9,525 bases of DNA from an uncultured archaeon. GTDB lineage: Archaea > Thermoproteota > Nitrososphaeria > Nitrososphaerales > CALBXV01. Shown here in pieces: positions 1-6,689 of the stretch. The notes beneath the pieces are model-generated. The model did not search any database and was not told the DNA's origin. It was given only the letters and a program-made list of their open reading frames with translations. Position 1 is the stretch's first letter. Every line of letters starts with the position of its first letter. Location of the stretch: positions 1 to 9,525 of the forward strand of contig CALBXV010000127.1 in NCBI GenBank assembly GCA_937890045.1. Direction: 5' to 3'. The position numbers were made by a program, and so were the translations under genes.

Positions 1-1602
1 TTAGCACAAGCAGAAAACATTCCAGCTCATTTAGGATGTCAGAGACTATTAACACAGAATTCTTTAAAAGAAATTGGAACCGAAAATATAGAAAAAGGAG
101 ACATATTACTATCTAACGATTCATATTTTGGCGGTAGTCACTTTCCAGACTTAACATTAATGAAGCCAATATTTTATAAAGACGAATTCATAGCTATTTC
201 TGCCACATTAGCTCATCACACAGATGTAGGTGGAATGGTACCTGGAAGTTTTGCATCAGCAGCTACAGAAACATTTCAAGAAGCTTTACAAATTCCACCA
301 GTTAAAATTGTACAAAAAAACAAGATAAATAATGATGTTTTAAACATAATTCGTCGTAATGTAAGATTGCCAGAAGAAGTTACTGCAGATATAAAAGCGC
401 AGATAGCATCAATTAACACGGGAGAAAAGAGATTAATTAGACTAATTGATAAGTATGGAATAGAAACATGGAAATATTTTAGAGAAAAATTGTTAAATTA
501 TTCAGAAAATAGAATGAGAGATGGAATATCAACAATACCGGAAGGAGAATATGAATTTGAAGATTATATGGATAACGACGGTGTAACACTAAGACCTTAC
601 AAAATAGCTGTAAAAACAATTGTAAAGAAAGATAGAATAATATGTGATTTTGAAAAATCAGATTCACAAGCCAGAGGTCCAATAAATTGCCCATATGCAA
701 TGACTATGTCAGCAGTAGTAGCAGTAGTAAAATCAATTGCAGATCCTCATAGTTCAGCTAATGAGGGTATGTTTAAACCAATTGAAATAAGAACTCCTAA
801 AGGAAGTATTGTAAATCCAATAAGACCTGCCCCAACAACTGGAGGTTTAGGTGAAACTTCAAACAGAGTAGCAGGTGTAGTATGGGGATCATTAGCAAAA
901 GCAGTGCCAGATAGATCAATAGCATGCCAAGGATGTTCAGATAATAATTTATTTATATCAGGAATTGATCCAGAAACAAACAATTTGTATATATTATATG
1001 ATTATCCAGAAGTAGGTTGGGGAGCAAGACCGTTTGCAGATGGAGTGAATGCAATTTACGCATTACATACAGGAAATGTAGATAATAATTTAGCTGAAGT
1101 CTATGAACATAGATGGCCAGTTTTAGTTAAGCAATATTCGTTACGTGATGGCAAAGGTGGAGAAGGAAAATATAGAGGGGGAGTTGGAATAATAAAAGAA
1201 TATACAACTTGGCCACCACATAAAACAACATTATCAACAATGGCAGATAGAACAAAATTTGGAGCTTATGGTTTAAAAGGTGGAAAAACAGGAGCTACAG
1301 GAAAATGGTCAATAATAACAAAAGATGGAAAAATAAAACCAATGTCTAAACACGGGGGCAAAGTAACAAAATTAAAATTAAAATCAGGTGACACACTAAA
1401 ATTAGAGACACCAAGCGGAGGAGGATATGGTAATCCATTAGAAAGAGATCCAGAAGAAACCTTAAAAGATGTGAAAAATGATTTTTTTGATATAGAATAT
1501 GCGAAAGATAAATATTCAGTAGTTATAGATTCGCATACATTTACAATAAATAAAAAGGCAACTGAAAGTATTAGAAATAAATTAAAATCTAATAAAGTTT
1601 AA
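1..1602 (+). CDS. hyuB: Hydantoinase B/oxoprolinase family protein (HyuB), 5'-truncated by window edge
   Basis: The reading frame is open from base 1, so the gene begins outside the window; 533 residues are visible and roughly the first 55-60 of the family appear missing. HyuB is the second subunit (or C-terminal half in 5-oxoprolinases) of ATP-dependent cytosolic amidohydrolases that open hydantoins, 5-oxoproline or related lactams, partnered by the ATP-binding HyuA. Visible support: LAQAENIPAHLG at the very start, the NDSYFGGSHFPD block (visible residues 39-50, family NDPYxGGTHLPD), HHTDVGGMVPGS (about 72-83), a central GGLGETSNRVAGV segment, and a C-terminal SGDTLKLETPSGGGYGNP followed by ERDPEETL, the typical glycine-rich end. 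An ATG at 160 lies inside the conserved region and is not the start. A small REDY-like gene follows after 26 bp. HyuA would be expected upstream. The substrate cannot be told from sequence: hydantoin, N-methylhydantoin, oxoproline, caprolactam-like and acetone-carboxylase-related members share this fold. Confidence 0.93.
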   Translation, partial: LAQAENIPAHLGCQRLLTQNSLKEIGTENIEKGDILLSNDSYFGGSHFPDLTLMKPIFYKDEFIAISATLAHHTDVGGMVPGSFASAATETFQEALQIPPVKIVQKNKINNDVLNIIRRNVRLPEEVTADIKAQIASINTGEKRLIRLIDKYGIETWKYFREKLLNYSENRMRDGISTIPEGEYEFEDYMDNDGVTLRPYKIAVKTIVKKDRIICDFEKSDSQARGPINCPYAMTMSAVVAVVKSIADPHSSANEGMFKPIEIRTPKGSIVNPIRPAPTTGGLGETSNRVAGVVWGSLAKAVPDRSIACQGCSDNNLFISGIDPETNNLYILYDYPEVGWGARPFADGVNAIYALHTGNVDNNLAEVYEHRWPVLVKQYSLRDGKGGEGKYRGGVGIIKEYTTWPPHKTTLSTMADRTKFGAYGLKGGKTGATGKWSIITKDGKIKPMSKHGGKVTKLKLKSGDTLKLETPSGGGYGNPLERDPEETLKDVKNDFFDIEYAKDKYSVVIDSHTFTINKKATESIRNKLKSNKV

Positions 1603-1628
1603 TACAATAAAAAGCAAAATAATATTAA

Positions 1629-1931
1629 ATGACTAAAGTATTTTTTCTAAATAAATTAAAAAAAGATGTTAAACCATCAGATTATGAGAAATGGGTAAAA
1701 GAAAGAGATTATCCGGTAGCAAGAAACGCGAAATCAATAAAGACATATGATGTTTATAAAATAAATGGAGCGTTCTGGGGAGATCAAACATATGATTACA
1801 TAGAAGTCATAGACATAACAGATGTTGAGAGCTATGCTAAAGACGGTGAGACACCCGAAGTGAAAAAATTATTAGAAGAATGGCAAGAATATATTGCTGA
1901 ATGCATACCAGTTCATGGAGAACCGGTTTAA
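1629..1931 (+). CDS. REDY-like / HapK family small protein
   Basis: This is a complete 100-residue protein with an ATG start. It resembles the REDY-like HapK family: a short N-terminal strand (TKVFFLNKL), the signature-like KERDYPVAR at residues 24-32, then TYDVYKINGAFW, YDYIEVIDITDVESY, and a C-terminal helix ending ECIPVHGEPV. The pattern suits a dimeric ferredoxin-like alpha+beta barrel fold. There is no signal peptide or membrane segment. HapK is named from a prodigiosin-type pigment cluster in Hahella, but its biochemical role is not established to my knowledge, so no reaction is assigned. It sits 26 bp after hyuB and 37 bp before the flavin oxidoreductase gene, all on one strand, so a shared transcript and a shared substrate are plausible. 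The Shine-Dalgarno signal is poor (only A-rich sequence upstream). The family assignment rests on motif recognition and is fairly good; the function is unknown. Confidence 0.72.
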   Translation: MTKVFFLNKLKKDVKPSDYEKWVKERDYPVARNAKSIKTYDVYKINGAFWGDQTYDYIEVIDITDVESYAKDGETPEVKKLLEEWQEYIAECIPVHGEPV

Positions 1932-1968
1932 CCAATTTTTTTCAAATTAAGATAAAAAAAGAAAGTTT

Positions 1969-3021
1969 ATGTCTAAATTTAGTTTTTCTTTACTTCCTTC
2001 AGTAGATATTAAGGAATCAATTAATTTAGCAGTAACATGTGAAAAGAATAATTTTGAAGCAATTTGGGTAGCAGATGAAATATGGTATAGAGACCCATGG
2101 CCAATTATGGCTATTTGTTCTACATCAACTAGAAAAATAAGAATAGGGCCTGGAGTTACACACATATTTTTACGAAATCCAGCATTTGTAGCTCAGTCTT
2201 TAGCAACATTAGATGAAATTTCAAACGGCAGATCAATATGTGGCTTATCAATAGGAAATGAAATAATGTTACAGCAATTTAAAGTTAGTAGTAAAAACAG
2301 AATAAATATTTTAAGAGAAGCAGTACTAATCATAAAATCTCTACTTAGTGGTCAAGTATTGGATTTTAACGGTACACAATTTCAATATAAAGGCGTTAGT
2401 ATCAATACTAAAACTGTGCAAAAGAAAATACCAATATATTTAGCAGGTAAAGTAGGTCCAAAAGCTTTTGAGCTTGCAGGTGAAGTAGGAGATGGCGCAA
2501 TATTATCTGACGTATACACTCAAGATTGGGCTAGAAAAATAGTAAAAATACTTCGAAATAGTTATAACAATGCAAAGAGAAAAGATTTTAACAAAAATTT
2601 TGATATTGCCACATGGATTTTAATGGGAATACATGAAAATGAAGAAATAGCAAGAAAATTAGTAAAATCTTTAGTAACATTTTATTTACCAATGCAATTT
2701 CCTAAACAATTAGAGAATTTAGGAGTTCCATTAGAAATTTATCATAATGTTTCAAATTTATTAAAGAATGGAAAGATAAAAGAAGCTATGGAAATTGTAG
2801 ATGATAATATTATAAATAAATTATCAATTACTGGAACACCGAGTCAGATTTCTGAGAGATTATATAAATTAGATAAAGAGGGAATTAAACATTTTGTAGT
2901 AGCTCCTGCAGATAATCCAACATTAATTAATTTAGGTTTAAAAGATTATGTAGTTAAGGATGCACTAGATTTAAGTTCATCATTAAAATTAATAAATAAG
3001 AAAATAATATCAAATTTTTAA
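1969..3021 (+). CDS. LLM class flavin-dependent (luciferase-like/F420) oxidoreductase
   Basis: This is a 350-residue bacterial-luciferase-like TIM-barrel protein, close in type to 5,10-methylenetetrahydromethanopterin reductase (Mer)-like enzymes. Supporting blocks in order: FSFSLLPSVD at the N-terminus, NNFEAIWVADEIWYRDPWP (about 27-45), IRIGPGVTHIFLRNPAFVAQ (57-76), SLATLDEISNGRSICGLSIG (77-96), REAVLIIKSLLSG (116-128), PIYLAGKVGPKAFELAGEVGDGAILS (155-180) and the C-terminal GTPSQISERL (289-298), where the family usually reads GTPEEV. Such enzymes use FMN, or F420 in Mer-like members, for hydride transfer or monooxygenation; the cofactor cannot be decided here. It is cytosolic with no signal peptide. 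An ATG start follows a purine-rich AAAGAAAG stretch. It is the last gene of the + strand block and stops 20 bp before the convergent coxG-like gene. The substrate is unknown and may be linked to the upstream hydantoinase and REDY-like protein. Confidence 0.9.
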   Translation: MSKFSFSLLPSVDIKESINLAVTCEKNNFEAIWVADEIWYRDPWPIMAICSTSTRKIRIGPGVTHIFLRNPAFVAQSLATLDEISNGRSICGLSIGNEIMLQQFKVSSKNRINILREAVLIIKSLLSGQVLDFNGTQFQYKGVSINTKTVQKKIPIYLAGKVGPKAFELAGEVGDGAILSDVYTQDWARKIVKILRNSYNNAKRKDFNKNFDIATWILMGIHENEEIARKLVKSLVTFYLPMQFPKQLENLGVPLEIYHNVSNLLKNGKIKEAMEIVDDNIINKLSITGTPSQISERLYKLDKEGIKHFVVAPADNPTLINLGLKDYVVKDALDLSSSLKLINKKIISNF

Positions 3022-3041
3022 GAGTAATAATATTTTATTAA
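3022..3041. other. Short convergent intergenic spacer with A/T inverted repeat
   Basis: Only 20 bp separate the stops of the + strand oxidoreductase and the - strand coxG-like gene. Inside it TAATAA (3025-3030) and TTATTA (3035-3040) form a perfect 6-bp inverted repeat around a 4-base loop. The stem is purely A/T and no clear U-tract follows on either strand. It is at best a weak bidirectional transcript end and may be chance in sequence this A+T-rich. Confidence 0.3.
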
Positions 3042-3479
3042 TTATGATAATTTACTTTCTAAACACTTTACAAAACGTTCTGATTGTTGATCAATTAAAT
3101 TTTGTCCCATAAAAGATATTGCCATTTTTCCTAAAGCAGATTTAGGAGTTATAGTTGAATTATATTTAATAAAAGTCAGATTATTTTTAGAATCTAGTGT
3201 TACTTTACCAGTTAATTCAGCATCATCACCAGAAGCCTTGAATATTAAATACTGATTTTGGGTTTTTTCAGAAACTTGAATTGACATGCTAAAAGTTTTT
3301 GAGATATATCCTAATTTCATTTTTATTGAAATTTCTGCTTCATCAGAGTTTTTAACAGTAATATTTTGACAATCAGGTATACAACTTAATAGTTTACCAA
3401 TATCTGAGAAAAAAAGCCATACCTTATCTATAGAAGAGTTAATACTAAATTCTTTATTAGCTTCAACAATATTTGACAT
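3042..3479 (-). CDS. coxG: CoxG-like SRPBCC family protein (carbon monoxide dehydrogenase subunit G family)
   Basis: This 145-residue protein has the CoxG/SRPBCC helix-grip pattern: an N-terminal strand EANKEFSINSSIDKVWLFFSD (residues 6-26), GKLLSCIPDCQNI (28-40, family LxxClPGc), a run of beta strands including KMKLGYISKTFSMSIQVSE (53-71), KASGDDAELTGKVTL (81-95), then SALGKMAISFMGQNLIDQQSERFVKCL as the long C-terminal helix. CoxG proteins accompany aerobic CO-dehydrogenase-like molybdenum hydroxylases. In the best-studied system CoxG helps attach the enzyme to the cytoplasmic membrane, and other members may help maturation. No hydrophobic C-terminal anchor is present here; the protein ends right after the last helix. 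It follows the large-subunit gene by 22 bp on the same strand and is the last gene of the block. An ATG start with a good GAGG ribosome binding site supports the start. The family is confident; the partner is inferred from context. Confidence 0.85.
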   Translation of the reverse strand: MSNIVEANKEFSINSSIDKVWLFFSDIGKLLSCIPDCQNITVKNSDEAEISIKMKLGYISKTFSMSIQVSEKTQNQYLIFKASGDDAELTGKVTLDSKNNLTFIKYNSTITPKSALGKMAISFMGQNLIDQQSERFVKCLESKLS

Positions 3480-3486
3480 AGAATAG

Positions 3487-3490
3487 CCTC
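3487..3490 (-). promoter_or_regulatory. Ribosome binding site of coxG-like gene
   Basis: On the - strand GAGG stands 7 bases before the ATG of the coxG-like gene, in the 22-bp gap after the large-subunit stop. It is one of only two clear Shine-Dalgarno sequences in the window and fixes the coxG start. Confidence 0.6.
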
Positions 3491-3501
3491 ATAATATAAA
3501 T

Positions 3502-5814
3502 TTATTTAGGTTTAGATGAATTAAGTAGATTCAAGATATAATCTGGTTTAGCAGGCATTTTATCTATTTCTAAATTAAATGGTGATAAAGCATCTTCAAC
3601 TGCATTCATTATAGCAGGAGTAGCTGCAATAGTTCCTACTTCACCAACACCTTTAACACCAAAAATATTTGAAGGTGATGGAGTAACTGTTCGTGTTGAA
3701 TTAATATTAGGTGATTCATAAGCGGTTGGAATTAAATAATCCATTAAAGAAGAACTTAATAATTGACCTTCATCATCATAAATAATTTCTTCAAGTAATG
3801 CCTGACTAATACCTTGAATTACTCCTCCATGAACTTGACCTTCAACAATCATCGGATTAATAACATTACCAATATCATCAACTGCTAAATATTCTAAAAT
3901 ATTAGTTTTACCAGTAATTATATCAACTTCAACAATAGCAATATGAGTTCCAAAAGGATAAGTATGATTTTCTGGAGAATATGAAGAATAGGCAGATAAA
4001 CCAGGTTCTATATTATCAGGTAATTTATTTGGTTTATATGCAATTTGTGCTAGCTCATTTAGTGAAATAGCGTTATCAGGAAGTCCTGTAACAAAAATTT
4101 TTCCATCGGCATATATTAAATCTTCTTTTCGAGCTTCAAATGTATGAGATGCAATATCTTTTAATTTCTCTTTTATTTTTTCCGCAGATTTAAAAATAGA
4201 CATACTGCCAACAGATACCGCTCTACTCCCAGCTGTACATGCAGTCTTACCAAGTTGTGAAGAATTAGCACAAGCGACATTTACGTCTTCAATAGGAATT
4301 TGAAAATAATCGGCTACAAGTTGAGCCATAGTAGTATTATGTCCTTGACCATGAGATAAAGTACCTGATATTACATGTATTCTACCAGATTCATCAATTG
4401 TTAATGAACTACTGACTATTACGCCAGGTCCAAATCCACATATTTCAACGTAACTAGAAACTCCTATTCCAATATAACGATTATTTTTTCTATATTCTTT
4501 TTGTTTATTTCGCCAATTAGAATAGTTTATAGTTTTAACAGCTTTTTCTAATGTTTTTTTATAATCACCGCTATCATACAAATAACCAGTTATTGATTTA
4601 AATGGGAAATCAGATTTAGGAATAAAATTAATTCTTCGGAGTTCTATAGGATCCATATTTAATTTTTTAGCAATTCGATCCATAATTCTTTCCATTAAAT
4701 AAGTTGCTTCAGGTCTTCCTGCTCCTCTATAAGCATCAACTGGAACCTTATTTGTAACTACATTAAATACTTCGCAATAATATTTTTCAGAGATATATGG
4801 TCCTGGACCCATAACACCAGTCATATATGCTAGATCAGTACTACCAGTATGATTATACGCTCCTAGATCAGCAATGATTTTTGTTCGAATAGCCAAAATT
4901 TTTCCTTTTTTATTAACTGCAGCATCAACAAAATCTATCTGATCTCTCCCATGTGATGTAGCTAGAAGATTTTCACGTCTAGTTTCTATCCACTTTATTG
5001 GTCGTTGTAATTTTTTTGAAATATAAGATACTAGAACATCTTCAGGATAAGCAGTTATTTTACAACCAAAAGCACCTCCAACATCAGGAGCAATTACCTG
5101 AATTCTATTACTAGGAATTTTTAAAACTTTAGAAAGATCATCTCTTATTAAAAATGGACCTTGAGTTGAGATCCATACTTTTAATAAACCGTTAGGTTCA
5201 TAATTTGCAACAATACCTCTTGTTTCCATTGGTAAAGGCGCCACTCTTTGATTTACTAATTTTATTTTTATAACATGATCTGCATTTTTAAATACATTGT
5301 GATTTTCTTCCCCAAAAATATTTTTACAGATAAGGTTATTATCAAGATATTCATGAACTTTTGTTGACCCGACATCTAGAGACTCTATTGGATCATGAAC
5401 TACTACAAGTGGCTCATATTCAATTTCTATCAAATCAGTTGCATCATATGCAGAATATGTATTTTCAGCTACCGCCAATGCTACTGGTTCACCAATATAA
5501 TTAACTTCACGATATGCAAGAATAGGTCTTGGTGTTGATTGTACATCATCACCGGTTCCAATTGGTAAAGAGTCTATATCTTTGATTAAATCAGCTCCAG
5601 TTAATATAATATGAACACCAGCAATTTTATTTGCTTTTGACACATCAATATTTTTTATTTTTGCGTGCGCATATGGACTTCTTAAGATAGCGACATGTAG
5701 CATGCCTGAAATTTTTATGTCATCAACATACATTCCTCTTCCAGTCATATATTTTGGATCTTCAACACGTTTTATTGATGCGCCACATAATTTAACTGAT
5801 TTAAGATTTTCCAT
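3502..5814 (-). CDS. Form II CoxL-like molybdopterin-binding large subunit (xanthine dehydrogenase family)
   Basis: This is a complete 770-residue catalytic subunit of a molybdenum hydroxylase, close to the usual family length (about 760-800). Domains in order: the N-terminal aldehyde oxidase a/b hammerhead domain (GRGMYVDD at 25-32, LRSPYAHAKI 44-53, GEPVALAVAE 108-117), then the molybdopterin-binding region with PMETRG (195-200), DVGGAFGCK (244-252), the active-site loop AYRGAGR (361-367), SHGQGHNTTMAQ (487-498), TAGSRAVSVGS (527-537) and GVGEVG (722-727), in which Glu725 matches the catalytic base. In form I CoxL the loop is AYRCSFR with the cysteine that binds copper; here that position is not Cys, so this is the form II type. 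Form II enzymes probably oxidise other substrates, and CO oxidation is unproven. The cofactor should be Mo with a pterin cytosine dinucleotide. The electron-transfer partners (FAD and Fe-S subunits) are not adjacent: nadE lies 45 bp upstream and coxG 22 bp downstream. The upstream coxM/coxS pair near 8.1-9.5 kb may serve it. The ATG start has no clear Shine-Dalgarno. Confidence 0.93.
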   Translation of the reverse strand: MENLKSVKLCGASIKRVEDPKYMTGRGMYVDDIKISGMLHVAILRSPYAHAKIKNIDVSKANKIAGVHIILTGADLIKDIDSLPIGTGDDVQSTPRPILAYREVNYIGEPVALAVAENTYSAYDATDLIEIEYEPLVVVHDPIESLDVGSTKVHEYLDNNLICKNIFGEENHNVFKNADHVIKIKLVNQRVAPLPMETRGIVANYEPNGLLKVWISTQGPFLIRDDLSKVLKIPSNRIQVIAPDVGGAFGCKITAYPEDVLVSYISKKLQRPIKWIETRRENLLATSHGRDQIDFVDAAVNKKGKILAIRTKIIADLGAYNHTGSTDLAYMTGVMGPGPYISEKYYCEVFNVVTNKVPVDAYRGAGRPEATYLMERIMDRIAKKLNMDPIELRRINFIPKSDFPFKSITGYLYDSGDYKKTLEKAVKTINYSNWRNKQKEYRKNNRYIGIGVSSYVEICGFGPGVIVSSSLTIDESGRIHVISGTLSHGQGHNTTMAQLVADYFQIPIEDVNVACANSSQLGKTACTAGSRAVSVGSMSIFKSAEKIKEKLKDIASHTFEARKEDLIYADGKIFVTGLPDNAISLNELAQIAYKPNKLPDNIEPGLSAYSSYSPENHTYPFGTHIAIVEVDIITGKTNILEYLAVDDIGNVINPMIVEGQVHGGVIQGISQALLEEIIYDDEGQLLSSSLMDYLIPTAYESPNINSTRTVTPSPSNIFGVKGVGEVGTIAATPAIMNAVEDALSPFNLEIDKMPAKPDYILNLLNSSKPK

Positions 5815-5834
5815 AAAACAACACTTATGATGTG

Positions 5835-5853
5835 TAATTATAAACCATAATTA
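5835..5853. repeat. A/T inverted repeat between nadE and coxL-like gene
   Basis: A perfect 7-bp inverted repeat, TAATTAT and ATAATTA, surrounds the 5-base loop AAACC in the 45-bp gap between nadE and the large-subunit gene. It lies about 20 bases before the large-subunit ATG. It could be an operator, a weak hairpin or chance; all stem pairs are A/T and no T-run follows, so it is not a standard terminator. Confidence 0.3.
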
Positions 5854-5859
5854 TATTTA

Positions 5860-6642
5860 TTATATTTGCGGTTGAGAAACATGTTTATGCTTATTAGTTT
5901 CCATTCTATTAGAAATTTCATTAATTATATTTATTGGAATATTTAGTTGTTGTGAAATCATACTATCAGAAATTTGTTCTTTAAAGAGTTTAAAAAGAAC
6001 TAAATCTAGTTTTTCATATTCAAGTGGTAATTCATCACTAGCCTTGTGGCCATCCCATAAATTTGGTGATGGGGGTTTCTTTATTATTTCTTCATCAATA
6101 TCAAAATATTTTGCCAACTGTTTTATTTGTGATTTATATAAATGAGAGATAGGGAAGAAATCAGCTCCTCCGTCACCATATTTAGTAAAATAGCCCATTA
6201 GTTTTTCACTAAGGTCACCAGTTCCTACTACTAAATAGTCATAGACGTTTGCATAATAATACAAAAGTGTCATACGAATTCTAGCTTTTACATTACCAAG
6301 AGCTATTTTATCATTGTTAATATCGATATTATTTACAAAAGTATTGAAAATATTAGTTATTGGACAATCAATGAATTTGACAGATAGAACATTAATCAAA
6401 TTTTTGGCATGTTTATAATCAATATTATTTTTATCTTTTTCAAACATTAAAAGAGATAATATATTTTCTTTATTAAGTGCTTTAACACATAATTGAGCCA
6501 CAACAGCACTATCAATTCCTCCACTTATTCCAATAACTACACCCTGTTTTTTTGATGCAGAAACAGTTTTACGAATAAAATTCAGTATTTTATTTTCTTC
6601 TTCTTCAAGATTTAGATTGAGTAAGTGATTATATTTATTCAT
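5860..6642 (-). CDS. nadE: NAD(+) synthase, ammonia-dependent type
   Basis: This 260-residue protein lacks the N-terminal nitrilase-type glutaminase domain and so matches the short ammonia-dependent NadE class. It catalyses the last step of NAD synthesis: ATP-dependent adenylation and amidation of deamido-NAD in the cytosol. Visible motifs: the PP-loop ATP-pyrophosphatase motif GISGGIDSAVVAQLC (38-52), GNVKARIRMTLLYYYAN (116-132), GTGDLSEKLMGYFTKYGDGGADFFP (140-164) and PPSPNLWDGHKASDELPLEYEKLD (190-213). The last block departs from the common WxGQTDExELG form, with His-Lys in place of Gln-Thr, but keeps an acidic DEL. The ATG start is preceded only by a weak AGATGAA stretch. It lies 47 bp after the aminotransferase and 45 bp before the form II large subunit, all on the - strand, probably on one transcript. 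Its place inside a molybdenum hydroxylase locus is unexpected for a housekeeping gene; no direct mechanistic link is evident. Confidence 0.92.
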   Translation of the reverse strand: MNKYNHLLNLNLEEEENKILNFIRKTVSASKKQGVVIGISGGIDSAVVAQLCVKALNKENILSLLMFEKDKNNIDYKHAKNLINVLSVKFIDCPITNIFNTFVNNIDINNDKIALGNVKARIRMTLLYYYANVYDYLVVGTGDLSEKLMGYFTKYGDGGADFFPISHLYKSQIKQLAKYFDIDEEIIKKPPSPNLWDGHKASDELPLEYEKLDLVLFKLFKEQISDSMISQQLNIPINIINEISNRMETNKHKHVSQPQI

Positions 6643-6666
6643 AGTTCATCTATTCATTTATAATCC

Positions 6667-6688
6667 AAATAACATTTCTACGTTATTT
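6667..6688. repeat. Inverted repeat after aminotransferase stop
   Basis: AAATAAC (6667-6673) and GTTATTT (6682-6688) form a perfect 7-bp stem with an 8-base loop, directly after the aminotransferase stop on the - strand and before nadE. The stem is mostly A/T and is not followed by a T-run on the transcribed strand, so strong termination is unlikely. A weak processing hairpin or chance occurrence are alternatives. Confidence 0.3.
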
Positions 6689-6689
6689 A

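Noticed and set aside
479..983. Antisense reading frames of 70-80 codons opposite the hydantoinase gene
   Set aside because: They lie wholly opposite a conserved HyuB region, show no recognisable protein pattern and have no start signals.
1908..1942. Hairpin CC-A-GTTC/GAAC-C-GG followed by a run of seven T, at the end of the REDY-like gene
   Set aside because: The stem has a mismatch, lies within the coding sequence and is separated from the T-run by nine bases, so it is a poor intrinsic terminator.
1947..2165. Antisense 72-codon frame opposite the start of the LLM oxidoreductase
   Set aside because: It is a shadow of the conserved luciferase-like N-terminus, with low-complexity content and no family resemblance.
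3042..5814. Labelling coxL-coxG here as a genuine aerobic CO dehydrogenase
   Set aside because: The active-site loop lacks the cysteine of form I CoxL, so only family-level naming is justified.
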